DNA of 64,000 bases from NCBI RefSeq assembly GCF_010667645.1, contig NZ_WHZV01000011.1, forward strand, positions 1 to 64,000, written 5' to 3'. The notes beneath the pieces are model-generated. The model was not told where the DNA came from and ran no database searches. It saw only the letters and a program-made list of their open reading frames with translations. The position numbers and the translations under genes were made by a program. Below are positions 1 through 8,673 of the stretch, piece after piece (position 1 is the first letter of the stretch; every line of letters begins with the position of its first letter). This stretch comes from Bifidobacterium platyrrhinorum. Lineage in GTDB: Bacteria > Actinomycetota > Actinomycetes > Actinomycetales > Bifidobacteriaceae.

Positions 1-7
1 ACATGTA

Positions 8-75
8 AACCATGCCCCAGGAGACACCGTCAACCATGCCCCGAGACATGCGTCAACCATGCCCCGAGACAATAC
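8..75. repeat. Tandem 23-24-bp repeat, about 3 copies
   Basis: Three successive copies of a unit starting AACCATGCCCC begin at 8, 32 and 55 (periods 24 and 23). Copies two and three share AACCATGCCCCGAGACA. The array may continue left of the window edge. No gene overlaps it convincingly. Function unknown. Confidence 0.6.
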
Positions 76-168
76 AGAAACGCCGCTCGAGTCCGGAACA
101 CGGCCCTTTTTGGGAGCGTCTACGCAAAACCCTTATTTTCCGCGGATCTCCAGCCTGGACGATGCCAT

Positions 169-308
169 CCCTCAACCACAATCCGACCGTTCCCGGCATT
201 GAGGGATGAACCGGCCTTTCCCTCAACATGAGAAACGGGCGGACGCCGATTGAGGGGGAGGCATTTCCTATCCCTCAATCCCCGAAACGGGACGACACGG
301 GTTGAGGG
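169..308. repeat. Three 37-nt hairpin units with CCCTCAA/TTGAGGG ends
   Basis: Units lie at 169-205, 220-256 and 272-308. Each is exactly 37 nt, starting CCCTCAA and ending TTGAGGG (7-bp inverted ends, 23-nt interior), with starts 51 and 52 bp apart. Units two and three share GAAACGG in the interior, and unit one resembles it in reverse complement. They could form small cruciforms or RNA hairpins, or be paired protein-binding sites. Confidence 0.6.
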
Positions 309-725
309 GCGTCTCTTCGCCCTCGTCCGTCCGGCGCGAACGGACGATCGACGGACAAGGCGAAAGAGCCCACATCACATGGGGCCTGCACATCGCAATC
401 GGAAGGCCGATATGGCCATGACCATATGACCATGACCATATGACCATAATGTGAAAGAAATCATTGTTGTTATGCAAACAATAATAACAATAACCAGCCA
501 TACCTCCTATAAACATGTGCACAATAGGTGGAGCACGTCATAAAACACCTATATAAGACTGAAATTGCAGTGTTTATGGCTACGCGAAGCAACCAAGGGC
601 ACCCCTTCCGGAAATCTTGCCGCCATGTAGCATACCCTTAGGCGCGACGCTACATAATACCCAATTCATCCAGATAATGAACTATCTTGATAATGCTCAT
701 TACTATATAAGGTATTTTCGGGGGC
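309..725. other. A+T-rich gene-free stretch with short repeats and hairpins
   Basis: No supportable gene. It holds a 14-bp direct repeat (CCATGACCATATGA at 416-429 and 430-443), a near-perfect 11-bp hairpin (463-473 with 481-491, one mismatch) and a 7-bp hairpin ATGTAGC/GCTACAT (625-631 with 649-655). It is far richer in A+T than the rest of the window and presumably includes the promoter of the following acetyltransferase. Confidence 0.5.
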
Positions 726-1286
726 ATGCGAAGCAAGAGGAATCTCCACCCCGGAAAGAAAGTCGTTTTGAAGGCGCCGACGATGGCCGACCTCGAGGAC
801 CTGCACCGCATGTACGCCGATCCGCGAACCTGGTGGAACCGGCCGAACCACCGGCATCTGAACATGGACCACACCAGGATCATGCTGGAAAGCTGGATCG
901 AGGACTGGAAACGCGACGACATCGGCTACTGGGTGATGCGTGAACGCAACGGGGCGTTCGTCGGCGCGGGAGGCATCCGCCGCCGCGCCACGATGTGGAA
1001 CATGAGCTACTCCATCATGCCCGGCCAATGGCACCGCGGGTACGCGACCTACGTCGCACGGTGCGCGACCCTCGCCGCGAGGCGGTTCGACGGCACCGCC
1101 CCCATCTTCCTGACCACGCTGGCGAAGAACCTCGCCGCATGCCTGATCGCCGACAAACTGGACTTCGTCGTGGTGCGCAACGACTTCGACCTGCTCGCCG
1201 ACGCCGAACCCCGGCGCATCTACGCGGACCGTCCGGTCTATGACGAGGAGATCCGCACCTACCTCGACAGCAAGGAGATCGAGTAG
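726..1286 (+). CDS. GNAT family N-acetyltransferase (RimJ/RimL type)
   Basis: A 186-residue protein with the layout of RimJ/RimL-like GNAT enzymes, which transfer an acetyl group from acetyl-CoA to an amine on a protein or small molecule. Seen: an opening strand plus 'APTMADLEDLHRMYADP', a central strand pair ending 'GAFVGAGGIR', and 'GQWHRGYATYVARCA', which matches the acetyl-CoA pyrophosphate-binding turn and helix. The ATG at 726 is chosen because later ATGs would remove the first strand. Only a G run directly before it could serve as a ribosome site. It stands alone, between an A+T-rich repeat region and a strong hairpin. Substrate unknown. Confidence 0.85.
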   Translation: MRSKRNLHPGKKVVLKAPTMADLEDLHRMYADPRTWWNRPNHRHLNMDHTRIMLESWIEDWKRDDIGYWVMRERNGAFVGAGGIRRRATMWNMSYSIMPGQWHRGYATYVARCATLAARRFDGTAPIFLTTLAKNLAACLIADKLDFVVVRNDFDLLADAEPRRIYADRPVYDEEIRTYLDSKEIE

Positions 1287-1306
1287 CGACGACCCCGATC
1301 GACGCA

Positions 1307-1350
1307 CGTGGGGGGAGGCGACGACCCTTCCGGCTGCCGCCTCCCCCACG
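1307..1350. terminator. Hairpin terminator between the acetyltransferase and livJ
   Basis: A 13-bp stem (1307-1320 with 1338-1350; one bulged G) lies between two convergent genes, 21 bases after the acetyltransferase stop. No clear U run follows, but position and stability suit a bidirectional terminator. Confidence 0.6.
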
Positions 1351-1417
1351 CAATCGCGATCGGCCGCCGCCCGCAACCGCCCTATCGCGAACGGCCGCGA
1401 ACGTCGGCGAACGCGAC

Positions 1418-2683
1418 CTACTTGGTCGGGACCTTGCCTTCCTGGGCGTGGTCGAAGCTCGGCACGTTCTTCGCATCGAACTTGTACACGCCGATGTTGG
1501 CGGAGCTCGGGTCGTTGCTGGAGTTGAACGGCCCGATGCCGGTCACGCCCTTGTAATGGATGTCCTTTCCGGACTTCAACGCGGCGAGGCATTCCTTGTA
1601 GGACTTGCATTCGGTGCCGCCGTTCGCGCCGGAGACGGCCGCCATGTTCTTCTGGATGGTTTCGCCGTCGGCGCTGCCGCCCTTCTGCGCGGCGAGCGCG
1701 GCGAGGATGATGCCGTCGTACGTTTCGGCGCCGTAGGTGAAGGTGGAGATGTCCTTGCCGTACGCGTCGACGAGCTGCTTCTGGAAGTCGTCGGACGCCT
1801 GGACGCCCGGGATGGTGCCCTTCGAGCCTTCGAGAAGGCCCGCGTCGAGGTCCTTCGAGTAGTCTGACGTGTTGCCGTCGACGAAGTACAGCTTGTGGGT
1901 GTCGACGCCGGCGCTCTTCAGCTCCTTGACGAGCGGCTTGGTCTGGTCGAACGCGATCACGGCGACGGCGTCCGGGTTGCTCGCCTTGATGGCGGTGGCG
2001 ATGGACGAGAAGTTCGTCTCGGTCGGGTCGAACGCGTCCTTCTCGCCGTAGACGATGTTCACGCCCGCGTCCTTGACGGTCTTGACGACCGTGTCGCGCA
2101 GACCGGTGCCGTACTCGTCGTTGAACACCGCGACGGCGAGGTTCTTCACGCCGTCCTGCGCGATGACCTGGCCGAGCACGGTGCCCTGCACGGTGTCCGG
2201 CGGGACGGTGCGGAAGAAGTACGGGCTCAGGCCGGAGAAGTCGGAGCTGGTGGCGCCCATCGAAAGCATCGGGATCTTCTGTTCGGTGATGGTCTTGTAC
2301 ACGTTTTTGACGACGGCGCTGGAGGCCGGGCCGATCACGAACGACGGGTCCTTCGACAGCACGGACTGGACGGCGGACGTGTTCTGGTCCGCGTGGTCCG
2401 CGTCGGAGGTGTCGGCGTCGGTGGTGGTCACGTCCTTGCCGAGCACGCCGCCGGCCGCGTTGATGTCCTTGACGGCGAGCTTTTCGGCGGCGAGTTCCGG
2501 CGGCGCGAGGTACGCGAGCGAGCCGGTTTCGGGCCAGAGCCCGCCGAGCACGAACGCGTCCTTCTTGCCGGATGACGATCCGGAGGCGTCGGACGACGAG
2601 CTTGCCGAGCCGCAGCCGGCGAGCGCCATGACGGCCGCGGCGACGGCCGCCGTGGCGGTGAATAGGATCTTCTTGCTGTTCAT
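1418..2683 (-). CDS. livJ: Branched-chain amino acid ABC transporter, substrate-binding lipoprotein
   Basis: A 421-residue LivJ/LivK-type periplasmic-binding-fold protein (type I, leucine-binding) that would capture branched-chain amino acids or related substrates outside the membrane and pass them to LivHM. A lipoprotein signal peptide ends in LAGC with Cys24 as the lipidated residue, followed by a Ser/Gly linker. Seen: the family opening 'GGLWPETGSLAYLAPPELAAEKLAVKDINAAGG' split over two motifs, 'DPSFVIGPASSAV' and 'DGIILAALA'. The start is set at 2683 because GAGGAAG stands just upstream and the signal peptide begins there. It is the last gene of the livHMGF-J run, about 166 bp after livF and behind a hairpin, which may set its expression level separately. 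Confidence 0.93.
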   Translation of the reverse strand: MNSKKILFTATAAVAAAVMALAGCGSASSSSDASGSSSGKKDAFVLGGLWPETGSLAYLAPPELAAEKLAVKDINAAGGVLGKDVTTTDADTSDADHADQNTSAVQSVLSKDPSFVIGPASSAVVKNVYKTITEQKIPMLSMGATSSDFSGLSPYFFRTVPPDTVQGTVLGQVIAQDGVKNLAVAVFNDEYGTGLRDTVVKTVKDAGVNIVYGEKDAFDPTETNFSSIATAIKASNPDAVAVIAFDQTKPLVKELKSAGVDTHKLYFVDGNTSDYSKDLDAGLLEGSKGTIPGVQASDDFQKQLVDAYGKDISTFTYGAETYDGIILAALAAQKGGSADGETIQKNMAAVSGANGGTECKSYKECLAALKSGKDIHYKGVTGIGPFNSSNDPSSANIGVYKFDAKNVPSFDHAQEGKVPTK

Positions 2684-2741
2684 GATTGCTTCCTCTCTAT
2701 TCAAGCGAATATGAACGTGTGTGAGGTACGAAATCGGGTCG

Positions 2742-2772
2742 ATCACTGTCCTTCTGCAAGAAGGTCAGTGAT
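2742..2772 (-). terminator. Intercistronic hairpin between livF and livJ
   Basis: A 14-bp stem with one mismatch and a GCA loop (2742-2755 with 2759-2772). The left arm ATCACTGTCCTTCT also recurs at the end of livF (2848-2861), so the hairpin seems built on a copy of the livF 3' end. It may partly stop transcription or stabilise mRNA ends between livF and livJ. Confidence 0.5.
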
Positions 2773-2849
2773 GCGTGCGGAGACGGCCGTCCAAGACCGA
2801 AGGCGCGCGAAGGCACGTCGAGTGTCGAGGAAAGGCCGTATACACACCA

Positions 2850-3686
<837 letters not shown>

Positions 3687-3687
3687 G

Positions 3688-4743
3688 TCAGTGTTCCTCG
3701 CTTTCCTTGAGGTCCATCACCGAGTCGTCGCCGAGGTCGATGTTGGCGTGGGCGCCGAGGTAGGCGTCGATGACGGCGGGGTCGTTCATCACGCTCTTGG
3801 GCTGGCCTTCGGCGACGATCCTGCCTTCGGCCATGACGGTCACCCAGTCGGCGATGTGGCGGACCATGTTGATGTCGTGTTCGACGAACAGCACCGTGGT
3901 GCCTTCCTCGCGCAACGCCATGATGTGGTCGAGCAGCGATTGCTTCAACGCGGGGTTGACGCCGGCCATCGGCTCGTCGAGCATGACGAGCTGCGGGTCG
4001 CTCATCAGCGCGCGCGCCATTTCGAGGAGCTTCCTCTGCCCGCCGGAAAGCGAGCCGGCGAAGTCGTCCTTCTTCTTGATGAGCAGGAAGCGTTCGAGCA
4101 GCGCCTCCGCCTTCTCGATGTTCGCCTTCTCCTGGCGACGCCACAGGCCGGGCACGAGCGCGCGGAACAGGCCCTCGCCGGGCTGGACGGGCGCGCCGAG
4201 CAGCATGTTGTCGAGCACGGTGAGGCGGCTCATCACCTTGGTCAGCTGGAAGGTGCGGACCATGCCCATGCGCGCCACCTGTTCGGGGTGCACGTGCGCG
4301 AGGTCCTTGCCGTCGAACCGCCAGGCGCCCGTGTTCGGGGCGTCGAAGCCGGTCATCAGGTTGAAGAACGTGGTCTTGCCGGCGCCGTTCGGGCCGATCA
4401 GCGCGGTGATGCCGTGCCGTTCGATCTCGAAGTGCTTCACGTCGACGGCGGTCATGCCGCCGAACCGGCGCGTCACGTTGTCGGCCACGAGGATCGGGTC
4501 GGGCTTGTGCACGCCGGGCTCGTTGTGCACGAACTTGAGGTCCTCCTTCACCTTGTCGCCGAATGCGGTGGAGATGAGGCGCTCGCCTTCGGGTGCCTTG
4601 GTGGCCCATTGGGCGAGGTCGTGGAACGGCTTGCCGGGCCGGATGCCCCTCGCCGGCGCGGGCGCGGGCGCGGATGCGGCGGTCTTCCCGGTGGTCTTCC
4701 CGGATATTCTCTCAGCTGTGTTCTCGGACGTGTTCTCAGACAT
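3688..4743 (-). CDS. livG: Branched-chain amino acid ABC transporter, ATP-binding protein LivG
   Basis: A 351-residue ABC ATPase, the partner of LivF. Walker A GPNGAGKTT is at about residues 117-125, the signature LSGGQRKL and Walker B VMLDEP follow, then 'MAGVNP' as in LivG. It is longer than the usual 250-260 residues because of a roughly 85-residue N-terminal extension (Thr/Ala/Pro-rich, then charged) of unknown role. The start overlaps the end of livM by 8 bases, and the stop is followed at once by livF. Confidence 0.95.
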   Translation of the reverse strand: MSENTSENTAERISGKTTGKTAASAPAPAPARGIRPGKPFHDLAQWATKAPEGERLISTAFGDKVKEDLKFVHNEPGVHKPDPILVADNVTRRFGGMTAVDVKHFEIERHGITALIGPNGAGKTTFFNLMTGFDAPNTGAWRFDGKDLAHVHPEQVARMGMVRTFQLTKVMSRLTVLDNMLLGAPVQPGEGLFRALVPGLWRRQEKANIEKAEALLERFLLIKKKDDFAGSLSGGQRKLLEMARALMSDPQLVMLDEPMAGVNPALKQSLLDHIMALREEGTTVLFVEHDINMVRHIADWVTVMAEGRIVAEGQPKSVMNDPAVIDAYLGAHANIDLGDDSVMDLKESEEH

Positions 4744-5719
4744 TGAAGGCCAGCTCCTTTCGGTCTCCCAGCAGGCCCTGCGGCCTGAAGATCACCAGGC
4801 ACATCAGCGCGACGCCGACGATCACCCATCCGAGCGACTCGACCTGGTTGGAGGAAATGACGGTTTCGGGGATCGCGCCGCGCATGAGCTCCTTGACGAA
4901 GGTGAGCAGCACCCACAGCACGCAGGAGCCGATGATCGGCCCGAAGATCGTGGCGGCGCCGCCGAGCAGCAGGATCGTCCACGCGTAGAACGTGACCGCG
5001 CGTCCCAGCGAATCGGGCTGCACGGAGCGCGGCAGGACGAAGACGATGCCGCCGAGCGCGCCGAAGATGCCGCCGATGATGAGCGCCTGCATCTTGTAGA
5101 CGGTAACGTTCTTGCCGAGCGAGCGGATCGCGTTCTCGTCCTCGCGGATGCCCTTGAGCACGCGACCCCACGGGGAGCGGAACCAGCGCCAGCACAGCAC
5201 GGCGGCGATGGCGACGAGCGCCCAGGCGACGATGCGCAGCCACCACGAGTTCGCGATGTTGTTCGAATACGTCCAGAACAGGATCGTGGTCGAATCGTCC
5301 GGCAGGGGCGAGAGGCTCTCGAACTTCGTGGTGAAGTCCTGCGGCGAGATGCCGGCCGAGCCGCCGGTGAGCTTGGTCATGGCGGTGGAGCGGCCGATGA
5401 TGCGGATGATCTCGGCCGCGGCCAGCGTGACCATGGCGAGGTAGTCGGGGCCGAGCTTCAGCGTCGGGATGCCGAGCAGCAGCGCGTAGATCACGGCGAG
5501 CGCGATCGCGGCGCACACGGAGGTGAACAGGTTCGCTCCCATCGACTGCGTGATGGCGAACCCGTACGCGCCGAGGAGCATGAAGCCCGCCTGGCCCATG
5601 TTCATCAGTCCGGTCATGCCGAAGTGGATGTTCAGTCCGATGGCGGCGAGCGCGTACGCCGCCGTGGTGGGGGCGATGAGTTCGCCCAGCGTGTTGGTGA
5701 TGATGGTCATGATGTCCAT
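4736..5719 (-). CDS. livM: Branched-chain amino acid ABC transporter, permease LivM
   Basis: A 327-residue membrane subunit with about nine hydrophobic segments. Seen: 'YALAAIGLNIHFGMTGLMNMGQAGFMLLGAY', here in two parts as the GLNIHFG and GQAGF motifs, and the cytoplasmic 'RSPWGRVLKGIREDENAIRSLGKN' coupling region that contacts the ATPases. It forms the translocation pore with LivH. Only three bases separate it from livH, and it overlaps livG, so it is part of one operon. Confidence 0.95.
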   Translation of the reverse strand: MDIMTIITNTLGELIAPTTAAYALAAIGLNIHFGMTGLMNMGQAGFMLLGAYGFAITQSMGANLFTSVCAAIALAVIYALLLGIPTLKLGPDYLAMVTLAAAEIIRIIGRSTAMTKLTGGSAGISPQDFTTKFESLSPLPDDSTTILFWTYSNNIANSWWLRIVAWALVAIAAVLCWRWFRSPWGRVLKGIREDENAIRSLGKNVTVYKMQALIIGGIFGALGGIVFVLPRSVQPDSLGRAVTFYAWTILLLGGAATIFGPIIGSCVLWVLLTFVKELMRGAIPETVISSNQVESLGWVIVGVALMCLVIFRPQGLLGDRKELAFNV

Positions 5720-5722
5720 GTC

Positions 5723-7150
5723 TCAGCCCACCCTTTGCTGTTTGCCGAAGATGCCCTGCGGACGGACCAGCAGGACGATGATGAGGATCGCCAGGGCGCT
5801 GGCGTATCGCATGTCGTTGGGGATGACGAGCGAGCTCATGTCCGCGACGATGCCGATGATCAGGGAGCCGACGAGCGCGCCGTTGGCGGTGCCGAGGCCG
5901 CCGAGCGTGACGGCGGCGAACATGAGGAGCAGCAGCGTGGCGCCGGTGTTCCAGGAGATGCCGTTGAGGTAGACGCCGAGCAGCACGCCGGACAACGCGG
6001 CCATCGCGCAGGAGATGATCCAGACGATGCGCACGACCTGTTCGACGTTGATGCCGGATGCGGCGGCGAGCGCGGCGTTGTCGGAGACGGCGCGGGTGGC
6101 GCGGCCGAGCCGCGTCCGGTAGAGGAACAGGCTCACGCCGACGATCGCTACGACGGCGATGGCCGCGGAGATGAGCGTGGGCGAGTCGGTGGTGATCGGG
6201 CCGACCCGGAAGCTGTTCGGCACGGATTTGACGATGCCTTTGATGTCGCCGCCGAAGAAGAACTGGAAGAGGTATTGCAGCGCCATCGACAGGCCGATGG
6301 TGACGATCATCTGCTGCATGGTGCCGACGTGCTTGCGGCGCAGCGGCGCCCATACGATCTCGTTCTGGATCCAGCCGGTGAGGCCGCCGATGACGATCGC
6401 GAAGATCGCGGCGGGCACGAGCGGCCAGTGGAGGATCTGCGTGCCGACGAACGCCATGAGGCCGCCGAGGGTGACCTGCTCGCCGTGGGAGAAGGAGCTC
6501 AGGCCGGTGGTGCCGTAGACGAGGTTCATGCCCACGGACATGAGGCCGAGCATGAGGCCGAAGATCACGCCGGAGTAGAGCTGCTGCCAGAAGCGGGCGC
6601 CGATGTTGGCGCCGGCGCCACCGGCATCGGGCGAGGCGGCGGCCTCCGAAGCCGAATCGGACGCGCCCGAACCGGACGCGCCGGACTTGCCGGACGCGGA
6701 ACCCGAGCCGCCCGCCGCCGGCGCGGGCTTGTCGAAGCGGACCACCTGGCGGGCCGCGTCGAAGCTGTTCTTCTCGACCTTGACGGTGGCGGTGGCGGCC
6801 TTGAGGCCGTGTTCCTTGGCGACGGATTCGTCCATCGTGACGGTGTACGAGCCGTCCTTGCCGACGCTGAACGCCCAGTTGCCGTTGGCGTCGGTCTTGG
6901 TGGTGGCGCTTTCCGCTCCGGTGAGCTTGAGTTCGACGCCGGCGATGGGCTTCTTGGACGCGTCCTGCAGGATGCCGTTGACGCATCCGTTCTCGGCGGA
7001 CGGGTTGCAGGTGGGGACGGCTTCCGCCGCCTGGGCTTGGTCGGGTGGTGTGAAACAGAACGCCATCAGTAGGGTCAATGCCGCCGCGCAGAGCGACGAG
7101 CGCAACAATCCCATTCGACGACGCCGTTCGATGTTCTTCACGGCTGTCAT
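5723..7150 (-). CDS. livH: Branched-chain amino acid ABC permease LivH with an exported N-terminal domain
   Basis: A 475-residue protein. Residues about 175-475 form a normal LivH permease ('GLMLGLMSVGMNLVYGTTGLSSFSHGEQ' in parts, 'APLRRKHVGTMQQM', 'FLYRTRLGRATRAVSDN'). Before this come a cleavable-looking signal sequence (basic start, hydrophobic stretch, 'AQAAEA' near 40-45), a domain of about 80 residues resembling carboxypeptidase-regulatory/Ig-like folds ('GCVNGILQDASKKPIAGVELKLTG', 'TDANGNWAF', 'GSYTV'), and a Gly/Ser/Ala-rich linker. Standard LivH is about 290-310 residues. It is the first gene of the operon; its ribosome site GAGAGGA lies within a hairpin. Mature topology is uncertain. 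Confidence 0.92.
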   Translation of the reverse strand: MTAVKNIERRRRMGLLRSSLCAAALTLLMAFCFTPPDQAQAAEAVPTCNPSAENGCVNGILQDASKKPIAGVELKLTGAESATTKTDANGNWAFSVGKDGSYTVTMDESVAKEHGLKAATATVKVEKNSFDAARQVVRFDKPAPAAGGSGSASGKSGASGSGASDSASEAAASPDAGGAGANIGARFWQQLYSGVIFGLMLGLMSVGMNLVYGTTGLSSFSHGEQVTLGGLMAFVGTQILHWPLVPAAIFAIVIGGLTGWIQNEIVWAPLRRKHVGTMQQMIVTIGLSMALQYLFQFFFGGDIKGIVKSVPNSFRVGPITTDSPTLISAAIAVVAIVGVSLFLYRTRLGRATRAVSDNAALAAASGINVEQVVRIVWIISCAMAALSGVLLGVYLNGISWNTGATLLLLMFAAVTLGGLGTANGALVGSLIIGIVADMSSLVIPNDMRYASALAILIIVLLVRPQGIFGKQQRVG

Positions 7151-7158
7151 GTGAATGT

Positions 7159-7190
7159 CCTCTCTGGATTTGTTCCATAACCTAGAGAGG
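7159..7190 (-). promoter_or_regulatory. Hairpin covering the livH ribosome binding site
   Basis: On the minus strand CCTCTCT (7184-7190) can pair with AGAGAGG (7159-7165), which includes the livH Shine-Dalgarno sequence. The stem is 7 bp with an 18-nt loop. This could dampen or regulate translation of the whole liv operon. Confidence 0.4.
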
Positions 7191-7308
7191 CAAACCGCGT
7201 GCGCCGTTATGCTCCGGTTTCCCGGGCGTTACCGCTCACAGCGCATATTTCCCGAACATGTCGCGCGCCGGCGTTTGATTTCCCCGGCATTACAAGATGT
7301 CGGCCACG

Positions 7309-7674
7309 TTACAGCGAGGCCACCCACCATCCGGCGGCGACGCAGCCGATCGGCACGAGGATCGTCATCGCGCAGTAGACGGCGGCCATGCGCAGACGCC
7401 GGGCGCGCACCAGCGACACCATCTCGTTGATGGCGGTGGAGAACGTGGAGAATCCGCCGAGGAACCCGGTGACGAACAGCAGGTACACGCCGTGGTCGAC
7501 GGTGCCGGACGCGTAGGCGCCCGCGGCGATGCCGGCGCAGAACGTGGCGATCACGTTGATGATGAACGTGGACAGCGGGAACGCGCGGTTCCACCAGCGT
7601 TGCACGGACGTGTTCACGACGAACCGGGTCACGGCGCCGACGCCGCCGCACAGGCACACGAGCAGGAAGGTCAT
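7309..7674 (-). CDS. crcB: Fluoride channel subunit FluC/CrcB (short form)
   Basis: A 121-residue four-helix membrane protein of the FluC family, which exports fluoride as a dual-topology dimer. Seen: 'GGVGAVTRFVV' in helix 1, 'FPLSTFIINVIATFCAG' in helix 2 (the conserved Asn), and 'GFLGGFSTFSTAINE' with the family GFCGgfTTFSTf-type motif in helix 3. The ATG at 7674 overlaps the stop of the upstream crcB (ATGA type), so the two genes are co-translated and probably make a heterodimer. Confidence 0.93.
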   Translation of the reverse strand: MTFLLVCLCGGVGAVTRFVVNTSVQRWWNRAFPLSTFIINVIATFCAGIAAGAYASGTVDHGVYLLFVTGFLGGFSTFSTAINEMVSLVRARRLRMAAVYCAMTILVPIGCVAAGWWVASL

Positions 7675-8654
7675 CGCGTGTCCTTCCTGCCGTCGTGCGC
7701 GTCGCCGGTGACGGGGTCGCCGACCATCGGGATCTCGTCGGTGATCGGCGCCGGTTCGAACGCCGGCGCGTCGGCCGCGGCGGGAGACGTCGCCGGCGCC
7801 CCGGTGCGGGAGGCGACGTGCGCAGGCTGCCGGCCGCGGTCGCCCTCCGACGGCGTCGACGGCCTGATCTCGATGGGGCCGGCCGCGGGGTCGCCGACCT
7901 CGATCGGCTTGTCGGCGAGGGCGCGGCCGTCGAGATCGCGTTTCGGCGCGGCGTGCGCGGGCGCGGGTCTGCCGCCCGACCGTCCGGATCGACCGCCATG
8001 CCCGGTGGCGTCGGCGGCGGCGAGCGCTTCGGCGACGACGCGGGCCGACCGGCGCGAGGCAAGCGCGAGCGCGCATCGCACGCCGGCCGCCGCGATGGCA
8101 AGACCGCAGGCGAAGCTGGCGAGCATATAGAAGAGGAATCCGCCGATCTGGTCGGCGCGGATCGAGACCAGCTCCTCGATGACCATGGCGGACAGCGTGG
8201 AGAAGCCGCCGCACATGCCCATGCCGATGCCGCGCGAGGCGAGCTGGCGGACGCGTTTGCGGATCCACGCGGCCTGCGACATGTAGGTGGAGACGAGGGC
8301 GAAGATGAAGCATGCGGCCATGTTCGCGACGAATGTGGCCGTGTGGAACGCGCCGAGGAAACCGTGCGCGGCGGCCGGGCCGGGCAGCGCGAGGGACAGG
8401 GCGTAGCGCAGGCCGGTGCCGAAGCAGCCGCCGACGAACACGACGAGGTACATCATGCCGTCGGCGAGCGGGTTGAACTGCGCCTGCATGCGCTTGCCCG
8501 GCGCGAGCGGGATCCGCGGGGGCGCGGCCGCGGCGGCGGCGCCCTGCGGATGCGGCACACCCGCCGCGTAGGAGCGGGCGTGCGCGGCGCTCATCTCCTG
8601 CGTGGTGGGGTCCGGCTCGGCGAAATACTCGGGCTGTTCGGTCGTTACGGCCAT
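7671..8654 (-). CDS. crcB: Fluoride channel subunit FluC/CrcB with long tails
   Basis: A 327-residue FluC homologue whose channel core (about residues 65-200) carries 'GGCFGTGLRYALS', 'ATFVANMAACFIFAL' and 'GMCGGFSTLSAMVIEE'. It adds an N-terminal tail of about 60 residues (Ala/Pro-rich) and a C-terminal tail of about 110 residues (Arg, Ala, Pro, Asp-rich), both probably disordered and cytoplasmic. Usual FluC is about 125 residues. It lies 19 bases after purA on the same strand and overlaps the next crcB by 4 bases. Confidence 0.9.
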   Translation of the reverse strand: MAVTTEQPEYFAEPDPTTQEMSAAHARSYAAGVPHPQGAAAAAAPPRIPLAPGKRMQAQFNPLADGMMYLVVFVGGCFGTGLRYALSLALPGPAAAHGFLGAFHTATFVANMAACFIFALVSTYMSQAAWIRKRVRQLASRGIGMGMCGGFSTLSAMVIEELVSIRADQIGGFLFYMLASFACGLAIAAAGVRCALALASRRSARVVAEALAAADATGHGGRSGRSGGRPAPAHAAPKRDLDGRALADKPIEVGDPAAGPIEIRPSTPSEGDRGRQPAHVASRTGAPATSPAAADAPAFEPAPITDEIPMVGDPVTGDAHDGRKDTR

Positions 8655-8673
8655 ATCGGCGGTCGGGCCGGCG

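Noticed and set aside
3770-7072. An 1100-residue plus-strand open frame over the liv genes
   Set aside because: It is the antisense shadow of strongly recognisable liv genes; the His/Asp/Arg-rich translation has no family character.
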